Source: Saprospiraceae bacterium (GTDB taxonomy: Bacteria > Bacteroidota > Bacteroidia > Chitinophagales > Saprospiraceae). Taken from it: a stretch of DNA of 55,423 nucleotides. Positions 22,263-30,283 of this stretch are shown here, piece after piece (positions within the stretch are counted from its first letter, which is position 1; every line of letters starts with the position of its first letter). The position numbers were made by a program, and so were the translations under genes. The notes under the pieces were generated by a model. It saw only the letters and a list, made by a program, of their open reading frames with translations, ran no database searches and was not told the DNA's origin. Location of the stretch: assembly GCA_020629715.1 (NCBI GenBank), contig JAHDCU010000011.1, forward strand, positions 1 through 55,423, written 5' to 3'.

Positions 22263-22702
22263 CGGGAGACCCTTCTCATTTCAGCATAGTAGATGAGATC
22301 ATAATCCTCTTCTTCGTTATGCAGAAACCTTCTTTCCATGTTGAAGTCTCCAGTATTATTGGATATGTATTCTAAGATTAAGCCATTAAGATTACGGTAT
22401 TCTCTTTTAAAAGTGCCTCCATAATCATTGAAAGCTTTATGTATGATCCAATTTTCAGCTTGCCAAAAAGTATCTACTGTTTTGTTTTGAATTGTTGGAT
22501 GCACTGCTACTCCTGCAAGTGGGAATTGGATATGCTGCAATTGAAAAATACTGTCAGTATGAAAATTTTCATAAAATCTAAAGAAGCTCTCGGGCAATGT
22601 ATCTATTACAGATTCTTTTATGTTAGTTGGTGGTATTTTTTGTTCACCACAGGATACTAGCATAAAAATAAATATGCTTAATATGGGATAGGCTGCTTTC
22701 AC
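22256..22702 (-). CDS. Putative lipoprotein, possibly DUF4348-like
   Basis: This 148-residue protein has a lipoprotein signal (ILSIFIFMLVSC, Cys18). The mature part contains FFRFYENFHTDSIFQLQHIQFPL and ends with an acidic stretch and basic tail. The phrase about residues failing to match FQLQRI..FPL recalls DUF4348 proteins of Bacteroidota; this is from memory. It starts with GTG sharing one base with the stop codon of the phosphopantetheinyl transferase gene, so the two are translationally coupled. Function is unknown. Confidence 0.75.
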   Translation of the reverse strand: MKAAYPILSIFIFMLVSCGEQKIPPTNIKESVIDTLPESFFRFYENFHTDSIFQLQHIQFPLAGVAVHPTIQNKTVDTFWQAENWIIHKAFNDYGGTFKREYRNLNGLILEYISNNTGDFNMERRFLHNEEEDYDLIYYAEMRRVSRQ

Positions 22703-23349
22703 TATTCTTTAGTTTCGATGGCGGTTACTAGTAAATAGTCATCATTGATAAATTGACCTTTTAGGCTAAAAATCTTTGGAAAATTTTCTTTCAGTACATA
22801 ACCTTCAGACGAGAAAGTTCCATTTGAAAAAGTGGGTGCTTCCACGAGTAACTCAGATTTAAATTCGACTTTTTTTCTGCCGTAAGCTTTGTAAAGACAT
22901 TCTTTTGCGCCCCAAAAGTAATGAAGTTCATGAAGTCGATTGGATGGGGGAATACAGTCCAATTCATGCACATTGAGAAACTTATTTGCTATTCTCTCGA
23001 TTTTAGGTACAATTTTCTGGATATCAATACCTACAATTTTAGGACTAGCTATCACTGCTACCATTTCATGACTATGGCTAAAAGAAATCGAATATTTTGA
23101 ATTTTTTAAAAACGGCTTACCCGCATCATCTTTGATACAAACAGCTCTCACATCCCTACCTGACATTTTATGAAGTAAAAATCTGCTGCATAAGTATTCT
23201 AAAGGTCTTCTACCTTTTAAGGTTTCATAATATTTCTGTTCCTCAGTGGATAGACTCAGTTGATCATGGAAAAAAGAATCTTCTTCCTCAAGCTTCCAGA
23301 TTCCAATTTCAGTTTTATCTTCTAGTACTGTATGTTCTAGTATTGGCAT
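22702..23349 (-). CDS. Sfp/AcpT-type 4'-phosphopantetheinyl transferase
   Basis: This protein of about 215 residues transfers the phosphopantetheine arm of CoA to a carrier protein Ser. The family motifs are intact: GKPFLKNSKYSISFSHSHEM, VGIDIQ (Mg/CoA site) and the helix FWGAKECLYKAYGRK with the catalytic Glu and Lys. The start at 23349 (MPILEHTVL) is preferred over an ATG six codons upstream, because the upstream ATG lies inside a -7 box. The carrier protein is not in the window. It may be the housekeeping ACP synthase or may serve a secondary pathway. Confidence 0.9.
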   Translation of the reverse strand: MPILEHTVLEDKTEIGIWKLEEEDSFFHDQLSLSTEEQKYYETLKGRRPLEYLCSRFLLHKMSGRDVRAVCIKDDAGKPFLKNSKYSISFSHSHEMVAVIASPKIVGIDIQKIVPKIERIANKFLNVHELDCIPPSNRLHELHYFWGAKECLYKAYGRKKVEFKSELLVEAPTFSNGTFSSEGYVLKENFPKIFSLKGQFINDDYLLVTAIETKE

Positions 23350-23353
23350 AAGG

Positions 23354-23361
23354 CAAATATA
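23354..23361 (-). promoter_or_regulatory. -7 promoter element touching the PPTase start
   Basis: TATATTTG on the minus strand ends 4 bp before the ATG at 23349. If used, transcription starts at or next to the ATG, which would give a leaderless or nearly leaderless message. Confidence 0.45.
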
Positions 23362-23522
23362 TAGCATTAAGAGTATGATACTGTTGATGTGCTTCTTAAT
23401 TGTATTAAAGTGATCAAGATTCTTATCAATTTTATTGCGAATTACTTAAGAAGTAAACAAGAGCAAAGGTTGTATACTTACTTTTCTATCTCTTGGTATC
23501 ACTTAGCTAAGTAGTATTGAAG

Positions 23523-23530
23523 TATATTTG
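23523..23530 (+). promoter_or_regulatory. -7 promoter element of dcd
   Basis: TATATTTG fits TAnnTTTG and lies 27 bp before the preferred dcd start at 23558. It also overlaps the TTG that would begin a longer frame, which argues for the internal ATG. Confidence 0.5.
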
Positions 23531-23557
23531 AGCTTTTCTGAATGGATACCAAGAACT

Positions 23558-24094
23558 ATGATCTTTACCGACGCCAAAATATTAGAAAGTATAGCAAGCC
23601 AAGATATTGTGATAGAACCTTTTGATAAGGCATGCTTGGGTACCAATTCATATGACGTACATCTTGGAAAATACCTAGCGACTTATAAAAATCGAGTGCT
23701 CGATGCAAAACAACACAACACGATAGAGCATTTTGAGATAGGGCCAGAGGGCTTTGTGATAGAGCCAGGTACGCTTTACTTAGGAGTCACCGAGGAATAT
23801 ACAGAGACTCACAATGCAGTACCTTTTTTAGAAGGGAAGTCATCTGTAGGTCGATTGGGAATTGATATTCATGCCACGGCTGGTAAAGGTGATGTGGGAT
23901 TTTGCAATACGTGGACCCTTGAAATATCTTGTGTTCAACCAGTAAAATTATATGCTGGAATGCCGATTGGACAATTGATATATTTTGCCATAGAAGGTGA
24001 TGTTATCAATTATTACAACAAAAAAATAGGTGCAAAGTATAATCAAAGGGGTATCAGACCTGTAGAATCCATGATGTGGAAAAATAAGTTCTAA
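23558..24094 (+). CDS. dcd: dCTP deaminase
   Basis: This 178-residue enzyme converts dCTP to dUTP in dTMP supply. Typical elements are MIFTDAKILESI at the start, LGTNSYDVHLG, EGKSSVGRLGIDIHATAGKGDVGF (the nucleotide-binding and catalytic strip) and a C-terminal KIGAKYNQRGIRP. The start at 23558 gives the usual length; an upstream TTG adds 10 residues that lie in the promoter. It is a single gene, ending before a terminator that serves the convergent gene. Confidence 0.95.
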   Translation: MIFTDAKILESIASQDIVIEPFDKACLGTNSYDVHLGKYLATYKNRVLDAKQHNTIEHFEIGPEGFVIEPGTLYLGVTEEYTETHNAVPFLEGKSSVGRLGIDIHATAGKGDVGFCNTWTLEISCVQPVKLYAGMPIGQLIYFAIEGDVINYYNKKIGAKYNQRGIRPVESMMWKNKF

Positions 24095-24100
24095 AAAAAA

Positions 24101-24127
24101 GCAGCGCCACAAAGATTGCGACACTGC
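24101..24127 (-). terminator. Terminator for the MscS-related gene
   Basis: On the minus strand an approximately 10-bp hairpin (gcagtgtcgc / gtggcgctgc, with wobble pairs) is followed by eight T. It lies about 30 bp past the stop codon at 24156. On the plus strand there is no T run after it. Confidence 0.75.
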
Positions 24128-24155
24128 TAGCTTTATAAGGGTGTTTAAAAAGCTG

Positions 24156-24824
24156 TTATTTCTTTAGATTTCTATTGATCACTCCGGCTGCCCAGTCTTT
24201 ACCTCCAAGTCCAAAAGCAATAGCAAGTGCAAGTCCCAAGCCGCTCGTTACTACAGTAACCACAGTATTTACAATATTAGATCCTATACCTAATTGATCT
24301 AGTACGATAGCAACAACAAAAAACATAACTGCACCGTAAGCAATACGACCGATAAGTTCTGGATTTTCAAAGTCTCCAGTTTTAAGTGCAGCCACAGCTA
24401 TACCGCTAACAAATTCTGCTAGGTACATTCCTACTATTAGAAGGATACAGCCGATGAGTACATTCGGGATATAGTTGATTACTGATTTAAATAGATCAGT
24501 CACTACTTGTAATCCTAATGCATCAAAGAATAGAGTCAATGTAGTAAACATTACAATCCAGTATACCAAAGTAGACAAGAGACCAGAACTTGTTCTTTTG
24601 ATTCCACCTTTTTTCAAATAGCTATTTACTCCAACTTTGTCTGCCAACGTATCAAATTTCACAGTTTTCAAAATCTTATAAACTGCCCATTTGATAATTT
24701 TCGCTATTATCCATCCAATGAGTAAAATAATAAGTGCTCCTACTAGTTTAGAAGCGAAAGTGCCAAGATTACCAAAAGTTTCTGTTAAAGACGCTTGAAT
24801 GGCGGGTATTGGGTTAAGTTCCAT
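24156..24824 (-). CDS. MscS-related conserved TM-helix membrane protein
   Basis: This 222-residue integral membrane protein has about five hydrophobic segments. One lies near 23-45 (LVGALIILLIGWIIAKI); others lie near 85-105, 115-140, 160-185 and 188-210. The glycine-rich segments and the ending GLALAIAFGLGGKDWAAGVI resemble the conserved TM-helix repeat found with small-conductance mechanosensitive channels. The cytoplasmic beta domain of true MscS is missing, so channel function is uncertain. It is separated by 136 bp from the rhodanese gene upstream and has its own terminator. Confidence 0.8.
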   Translation of the reverse strand: MELNPIPAIQASLTETFGNLGTFASKLVGALIILLIGWIIAKIIKWAVYKILKTVKFDTLADKVGVNSYLKKGGIKRTSSGLLSTLVYWIVMFTTLTLFFDALGLQVVTDLFKSVINYIPNVLIGCILLIVGMYLAEFVSGIAVAALKTGDFENPELIGRIAYGAVMFFVVAIVLDQLGIGSNIVNTVVTVVTSGLGLALAIAFGLGGKDWAAGVINRNLKK

Positions 24825-24960
24825 GATATAATTATATTTTGTTATAGTTTGATAATACTACAGGGTTATCCTGCAAGTGGTATTAGGACTAAAATAAGTA
24901 GTTGAAGTAACTACTATTTGTTAAATAAAGTATAATATTATCGAAGGGGGAAGACCTCTA

Positions 24961-25269
24961 TTAACCCTTATGTTCCATTTCTTGCCAAGCTAGAACGCCA
25001 CCTAAAAGATTACGAACATTAGAAAAACCATGACTGATAAGTATATGCTTAGCAGTATTGCTGCGCATCCCACTGCGACAATGGATGATGATTTCGTCAT
25101 CCTTGTGTTCTTCTAGGTCAGGTATTGCATCTACAAATTGTCCTAGAGGAATAAGTTTGGCACCGAGATTGAATCCTTGATACTCTCCTGGCTCTCTTAC
25201 GTCAATGAAAACAAATTTTTCTTGGTTATCAACCTTATCCTTTAATTCTTGAACTGTGATGTCTTTCAT
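24961..25269 (-). CDS. Single-domain rhodanese-like protein
   Basis: This 102-residue rhodanese-like protein belongs to the GlpE/PspE size class. It has FVFIDVREPGEYQGFNLGA and the active-site loop HCRSGMRS with the sulfur-accepting Cys, then NVRNLLGGVLAWQ. No signal peptide is present, so it is probably cytoplasmic. It is the third gene of a likely operon with the D-Ala-D-Ala ligase and PASTA genes, 8 bp after the latter. The physiological sulfur donor and acceptor are unknown. Confidence 0.9.
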   Translation of the reverse strand: MKDITVQELKDKVDNQEKFVFIDVREPGEYQGFNLGAKLIPLGQFVDAIPDLEEHKDDEIIIHCRSGMRSNTAKHILISHGFSNVRNLLGGVLAWQEMEHKG

Positions 25270-25277
25270 AGTAAACT

Positions 25278-26117
25278 TTAGTTGCAGTTGGAGGGTCTTT
25301 TTTCGGCTATGGTAACATTAATATATTCACCTTGAGTAAGGGTAGATATGCCATCAGCTCGTGGGCTTTGATCCACGATATATGCAAGTTTTTCGTTTTC
25401 GATAATAGCACCGCCGACACTTCCTATTTTTAAGCTGTTTAGCTCAAGATAGGTGCGGGCTGTCATGAGATCCATACATATCAGGTCTTGTATCAGGACA
25501 TTTGCACCAGAGTTTTTACTTATGACGAATGCAAGGGTGTCTCCTTTATTGATTTCAACTCCATTTTTTTTGCCTACACGATCTACTATTTTTCGACCTT
25601 TATACCATACCTCTAATATATGGTTGGGTTCTCCAGAATCATATTTTTGCTCTTTTACTCTCGAAAAGATGTCTTGATATTGTAACTCTTTTTTCTTTCG
25701 ATCATAATCGTTTCCATATAAGACAGGTAGAGATTTTAGCATTATTTTATCCGCTGCATATTTGGTGGTAGTGACATATACTTTTCTGTTTTCTTTGACT
25801 TGAGATTCAGCAATAGGATTCTGATTGAGTATCAATCCGCCAGGCATACCTACACGATGTACCGAGTCGTTGACGATGATCTTAAAACTTCTCCTTTGAG
25901 CATCTTCACTGGCTTCGTCTATGTGTTGTGAGACATAATCAGGCATAGTGATTTTCTGACCATGATTGGTATACATGCTGAGCCATAACAGTACAAACCA
26001 TACTATGATGGTAAGGACTATAAGTATGAATATCAAATGTCTGAGTATTCGATTTTTGATCAATGCTCGACCATATCCTTTTATCTTATCGATTGTACTA
26101 TTGCTCTTTTTACTCAT
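25278..26117 (-). CDS. Membrane-anchored PASTA-domain protein
   Basis: A roughly 279-residue protein has a short basic cytoplasmic tail, one transmembrane segment (about residues 28-50 of the form starting at 26117) and an extracytoplasmic region of about 220 residues with three PASTA-like units. These begin near KITMPDYVSQHIDEA, MLKSLPVLYGN and LIQDLICMDLMTARTYLELN. PASTA domains bind peptidoglycan muropeptides. There is no kinase domain and no transpeptidase domain. Its start overlaps the end of the D-Ala-D-Ala ligase gene by 8 bp, so co-expression is very likely and supports a cell-wall role. Confidence 0.85.
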   Translation of the reverse strand: MSKKSNSTIDKIKGYGRALIKNRILRHLIFILIVLTIIVWFVLLWLSMYTNHGQKITMPDYVSQHIDEASEDAQRRSFKIIVNDSVHRVGMPGGLILNQNPIAESQVKENRKVYVTTTKYAADKIMLKSLPVLYGNDYDRKKKELQYQDIFSRVKEQKYDSGEPNHILEVWYKGRKIVDRVGKKNGVEINKGDTLAFVISKNSGANVLIQDLICMDLMTARTYLELNSLKIGSVGGAIIENEKLAYIVDQSPRADGISTLTQGEYINVTIAEKRPSNCN

Positions 26118-28788
26118 GTACTGCAAATTCTAAAATTTTATCAATAAAGTCATAAGGTTTATACTGATTTAATGCCGCTTGATGAAAAATGCAAGTTGCC
26201 GGTGTCATACCAGGCAGTGAATTTACTTCTATAATAATGGTTTCAGCATTTAATTTTTCATCAACTCTGACAAATGCATCGATCCTAGCGTATCCTTGTA
26301 CATCCAATATTTTGGCAGCTCTTTCTAGATCACTTTTTACCTGTTTTACGATGATATCGTATTCACTTTTATTATTACCCAATCTTGCTGGGGTAATGTT
26401 TTGTCCTTCTCCCGCTAAAAATTTCTCTTCTAATGATAAGATCTCTCCGGTTGCCAAAGTTTCTGAAGGTTCGAGCATTTCATACACCATCTCACCATTA
26501 CTATCGTAATGCGTCAATAATCCACTTGTGATTTCCATAAAACTAGGGGCATCTCCCTGATGAATAAGGCTTTCAATGAGTACCTCTTCTTTCATCGGAA
26601 ATTCTTCATTTTCGCCTATACCTAATGATGACCTTGATGAGCGATCGAGATCTTCAATATCTCGAAATATTGCCGTTAGATACTTTATTAAATGCTTTTG
26701 ATCTTTGATCATGGACACCGCAGAGGAGCAGCCGTCATCCACTGGCTTTACAATAAAAGGATAGTCATAGTTTTTTTCTAGGACCGCAATGCTTTTATTG
26801 GGTGATGTATGATATTCTGATTTAGTTAATATAGACTGTTTAGCGACTGTAAAACCTTCCTTCTTTAAAGTTTGGAGAGTATTGAATTTATGTATGGTAG
26901 TCTGAGAGCTGACCACTCCACTTCCGTTAAATCGTATATTATATTTCTCAAGTTGAGACTGCAGACTACCATCTTCACCAGGTCGACCATGTAGCGCTAT
27001 AAATACCCGATCGGTCAGGTCGGCGAGCGACTTTAAGGGTACTAGCTCAGGTAATAATACATGATTGCTGCCCAGAAAAAGTTGCATAATGTCCTTTGCT
27101 TCTTCCTGAGTAGCCTCAGTCACTTCATGTATTTTGAAATGATCAATTTTATCTGCAATATCATCGGCATTATCTTTTAGCAGTAGATTGATAGGTACCT
27201 TATACAATTCGTATCCATGCTCATTGTTAGCCTTTTTCAAGAAAAGGGGAATAGGTTTGTATTTGGATGAGCTAGATAGTTTTTCATAAATATTTCTACC
27301 GCTTTCTACCGAGATATGTCGCTCAAATGAATATCCACCAAAAATGACCCCGACGGGAATTTTATGTTGAACTCCCGAGCTTTGCTCTTGTAATAATTGT
27401 TTTAACTTGTTAAAAATAGCTTGGTAACTATCGCTAATTCGGCTATTCTTGATACGATCTTGTATCGATGTATAGATAATGTAGCTGATAAATTGTGATG
27501 GATTGAATCCTATCTCAGCAGCTTGATGGAAGAAGAACGAGGAGGGTAACATCCCCGAGGTAGTATTGGGATCATTTAGAATGATTTTCCCATCGTTACT
27601 ATAAAAGCCATCTATCCTTGCATACACATCAAATTTGAGAAACTCAAATAATCGGATACATTCATGCTGAACTCTCTCAATTTCTTTGGTCTCTAGCTCT
27701 ATTGGCGTAACTTTTCTCGATAGCCCAGGAAGATATTTAGATTTATAATCATATAGGTCAGAGTTTTTCCTGATTTCAGTAGGAGGTAGTGCGATAGATT
27801 TGCCATCTAGATCCTTGATGACGACACAAGAAAACTCTTTGCCTTCAATAAAAGATTCTATGATTACTTTCGATTCTGAATCTTCGGCCCTCAGTAAGAC
27901 TTCTTGATGATCTGTAGAAGTGAAAAATGCATCTAGCTCCAGAATCAAGTCATCTGGATGTAAGATTTTCTTGTCAGCTAAATATAGAGGAAATCCAAGT
28001 CCACTTCTGATATCGGAGATCTCTTGTATTTTTTTGATTTTTTCTTCGCCGTTGAGCTTCAACCAGAAGTTTTTGTCGATACGCTTTTGGAAAAAACCAT
28101 ATTCTATGGCATTACGTAAATCTAGTAAAGAATCCTCTTGCAATATACTGACGCCTATAGAGGATCCTTGATTAGCAGGACGTACGACCAGAGGAAATTT
28201 AATTTGATTTTTGGTTGTGGTATAAAATGAATCCCAGTCGATTTTTTGTAATTCATGACGATTGATTTCTATGATCTCTGGCATTTCATATCCTGCTGTC
28301 TTCATAAGAGACTTTTGCAGTGATTTATCAATACCTGTAGCACAAGCAAATACACCACTACCAGAGTAGGGGATCTGATAAGATTCTAAGATCGCTTGTA
28401 CTTGTCCATCTTCTCCATAATTGCCGTGAAGGGCTAAGAATGCAAAGTCAATACGTTCTTTCAGAGTATCGAAACGAATGACCTCTCCAATTTTGCCAAG
28501 CATATCTAAGTGCTTAGATGCATCACCAGCTATACTTTCTGAATATACCTGTATTCCCGATGTAGACTTAGGGGTGTCATCTACGGTGGGGTAGAAGTCT
28601 CTGATCGTACCCTTGTAAATATATTGCCAGTCGAGGATGACCATGTTTTTGAAAGCATCAATAAATATTGGAATAGGTTCAAATAAGGATTTATCCAAAT
28701 TGTCATATACAGTACGACCTCCGGCAAAAGAAATTTCTCGCTCACGAGAGGGGCCACCAAATAGTATTCCTACTTTAAGTCTTTCCAT
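26110..28788 (-). CDS. ddl: Tandem fused D-alanine--D-alanine ligase (two ligase modules)
   Basis: This 892-residue protein holds two complete ATP-grasp ligase modules, about 1-460 and 475-892; a usual Ddl has 300-370 residues. Ddl makes D-Ala-D-Ala for peptidoglycan. Module 1 has GGPSREREIS, LHGNYGEDG, VRPANQGSSIG, the omega-loop YDYKSKY and ARIDGF. Its metal site reads NDPNTTSGM, where E. coli has EAN. Module 2 has GGYSFERHIS, ALHGRPGEDGS, a changed ATP loop DDGCSSAV, no YDYxxKY motif, but an intact metal site IIEVNSLPGM. Module 1 also has an insertion of about 60 residues before VIIESFIEGKEF. The first gene of the ddl-PASTA-rhodanese unit, it is preceded by a TAnnTTTG box. Ligase identity is firm; which module is active is open. 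Confidence 0.93.
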   Translation of the reverse strand: MERLKVGILFGGPSREREISFAGGRTVYDNLDKSLFEPIPIFIDAFKNMVILDWQYIYKGTIRDFYPTVDDTPKSTSGIQVYSESIAGDASKHLDMLGKIGEVIRFDTLKERIDFAFLALHGNYGEDGQVQAILESYQIPYSGSGVFACATGIDKSLQKSLMKTAGYEMPEIIEINRHELQKIDWDSFYTTTKNQIKFPLVVRPANQGSSIGVSILQEDSLLDLRNAIEYGFFQKRIDKNFWLKLNGEEKIKKIQEISDIRSGLGFPLYLADKKILHPDDLILELDAFFTSTDHQEVLLRAEDSESKVIIESFIEGKEFSCVVIKDLDGKSIALPPTEIRKNSDLYDYKSKYLPGLSRKVTPIELETKEIERVQHECIRLFEFLKFDVYARIDGFYSNDGKIILNDPNTTSGMLPSSFFFHQAAEIGFNPSQFISYIIYTSIQDRIKNSRISDSYQAIFNKLKQLLQEQSSGVQHKIPVGVIFGGYSFERHISVESGRNIYEKLSSSSKYKPIPLFLKKANNEHGYELYKVPINLLLKDNADDIADKIDHFKIHEVTEATQEEAKDIMQLFLGSNHVLLPELVPLKSLADLTDRVFIALHGRPGEDGSLQSQLEKYNIRFNGSGVVSSQTTIHKFNTLQTLKKEGFTVAKQSILTKSEYHTSPNKSIAVLEKNYDYPFIVKPVDDGCSSAVSMIKDQKHLIKYLTAIFRDIEDLDRSSRSSLGIGENEEFPMKEEVLIESLIHQGDAPSFMEITSGLLTHYDSNGEMVYEMLEPSETLATGEILSLEEKFLAGEGQNITPARLGNNKSEYDIIVKQVKSDLERAAKILDVQGYARIDAFVRVDEKLNAETIIIEVNSLPGMTPATCIFHQAALNQYKPYDFIDKILEFAVHE

Positions 28789-28855
28789 AGTATGCTTGCT
28801 CTACACGATATATCTTGAAGTATTACGATAATACATCACAAGAAAGTATTCACAT

Positions 28856-28863
28856 CAAAGATA
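28856..28863 (-). promoter_or_regulatory. -7 promoter element upstream of the ddl operon
   Basis: TATCTTTG on the minus strand is a perfect TAnnTTTG box, 67 bp before the ligase start codon, in the divergent gap with the MATE gene. Confidence 0.5.
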
Positions 28864-28906
28864 TTGCTAATATCTTGTTCTATGATATAGATATGATACT
28901 TTGCCT

Positions 28907-30214
28907 ATGATCAACAAAAAAATTAATAAAGAGATCCTTCGATTAGCAGGGCCAAATATCATTTCTAATATTTCTGTTCCACTGTTATCAACTGTGGATA
29001 CGATATTGATGGGTAAAGAGTCTATCTCTCATCTTGGTGCGGTAGGTATAGGATCTATGATTTTTAATCTCATCTACTGGAATTTTGGCTTTTTACGTAT
29101 GGGTACAACGGGCTTAGTTGCTCAAGCCTATGGGGCAGATAATCGAAGCCTTATCAAAGAATTACTGATAAAGGCTACTTGTCTTGCGATAATTTTGAGC
29201 TTGATAGTCATAGCTTTTCAAAGCCCTCTCTTGAGAGTCTGTATGTATGGTCTCAATGTTTTACCACAGCAAATCGGTATGGTTACAGATTATTACTCGG
29301 TAAGAATAATCGCTGCGCCAGCTACATTTTTATTGTATGCAGCATTAGGCTGGTATTTTGGTATGCAAAATGCTTGGTACCCACTCATCATCACAATTGT
29401 AGTTAATGTCATCAACATGATATTCAGCTGGTATTTGGTCACAATATCGGGTTTTGGAGTAGCTGGGGTAGCTTGGGGAACAGTCATAGCCCAGTATAGT
29501 GGCTTATTGCTGGCAGTTGGACTATTGATATATAAGTATAAAGAGGTGTTTTCAGAAGTATTTGAATTCAGTCAAATGCTTCCGGGCTTACTTAAATTCC
29601 TCAATGTCAATACCAATTTATTTCTAAGGACTGTACTCCTGACTTCTTCATTTTTTTTCTTTTATAGTCAATCATCATTAGCGGGTGAGCTAGTACTTGC
29701 GACTAATTTAGTTTTACTGCTATTTTTGAATTGGATGTCTTACGGGATAGATGGATTTGCCTATGCAGCAGAAAGCCTAGTAGGTAAATACCAAGGCCGT
29801 AAAGATAATAAGAGTCTCTCTGAGACTGTGGTTCTCAGTTTAATTTGGGGACTTCTACTGGCACTTGGTTATACTACTATATATGGGTTGGGATATGAAA
29901 AGTTACTTTCGCTATTTACTGACGAGCAGTCTACAATCGATTTTGCTGGACAATTTTACTATTGGATGATCCTACTTCCTATCGTGAGTTTTATGAGTTA
30001 TATCTATGATGGTATATATATTGGGCTTACTGCCACTAAATCGATGAGGGATACTATGATTATTGCATTTATCATATTCTTATCAAGTTATTATCTGCTC
30101 GGTGGAGTAGAAGTCTCTATTCATAACATTTGGATCGCCATGGTTCTATTTCTATTTATCCGTGGTATAGGACAAGCTATTTTATACCATATGTTCCCTC
30201 AGTTCCTGAAGTAG
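28907..30214 (+). CDS. MATE family multidrug/cation efflux transporter
   Basis: This protein of about 435 residues has twelve hydrophobic segments and is related to DinF/NorM exporters of cationic compounds driven by Na+ or H+. The N-terminal LAGPNIISNISVPLLSTVDTIL and the segment MGTTGLVAQAYGADN are typical of the family. A matching motif in the second half is MSYGIDGFAYAAESLVGKYQG, which resembles the DinF subgroup. The ATG at 28907 is preferred to a TTG two codons upstream. The gene stands alone and divergent from ddl. The substrate cannot be predicted. Confidence 0.92.
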   Translation: MINKKINKEILRLAGPNIISNISVPLLSTVDTILMGKESISHLGAVGIGSMIFNLIYWNFGFLRMGTTGLVAQAYGADNRSLIKELLIKATCLAIILSLIVIAFQSPLLRVCMYGLNVLPQQIGMVTDYYSVRIIAAPATFLLYAALGWYFGMQNAWYPLIITIVVNVINMIFSWYLVTISGFGVAGVAWGTVIAQYSGLLLAVGLLIYKYKEVFSEVFEFSQMLPGLLKFLNVNTNLFLRTVLLTSSFFFFYSQSSLAGELVLATNLVLLLFLNWMSYGIDGFAYAAESLVGKYQGRKDNKSLSETVVLSLIWGLLLALGYTTIYGLGYEKLLSLFTDEQSTIDFAGQFYYWMILLPIVSFMSYIYDGIYIGLTATKSMRDTMIIAFIIFLSSYYLLGGVEVSIHNIWIAMVLFLFIRGIGQAILYHMFPQFLK

Positions 30215-30230
30215 ATTTTTAGTATAAAAA

Positions 30231-30258
30231 AAGGAGACATTTATGTTAAATGACTCCT
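30231..30258 (-). terminator. Terminator of the metalloprotease gene
   Basis: A hairpin with arms aaggag.cattta and taaatg.ctcctt (one internal A/A mismatch) is followed on the minus strand by a run of seven T. It lies 26 bp past the stop at 30284. On the plus strand it also follows the MATE gene by 16 bp and could act on both. Confidence 0.85.
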
Positions 30259-30283
30259 TTGCTAAAGTTATTAACTTCTCCCT

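Noticed and set aside
22439-22660. 73-codon plus-strand frame inside the lipoprotein gene
   Set aside because: It is antisense to a gene with a clear lipobox and coupled start, and its product has no support.
25168-25182. Sigma-54-like TGGCAC-N5-TTGA
   Set aside because: It lies inside the rhodanese coding region on the opposite strand to the gene, lacks the -12 GC and has no gene downstream in that direction.
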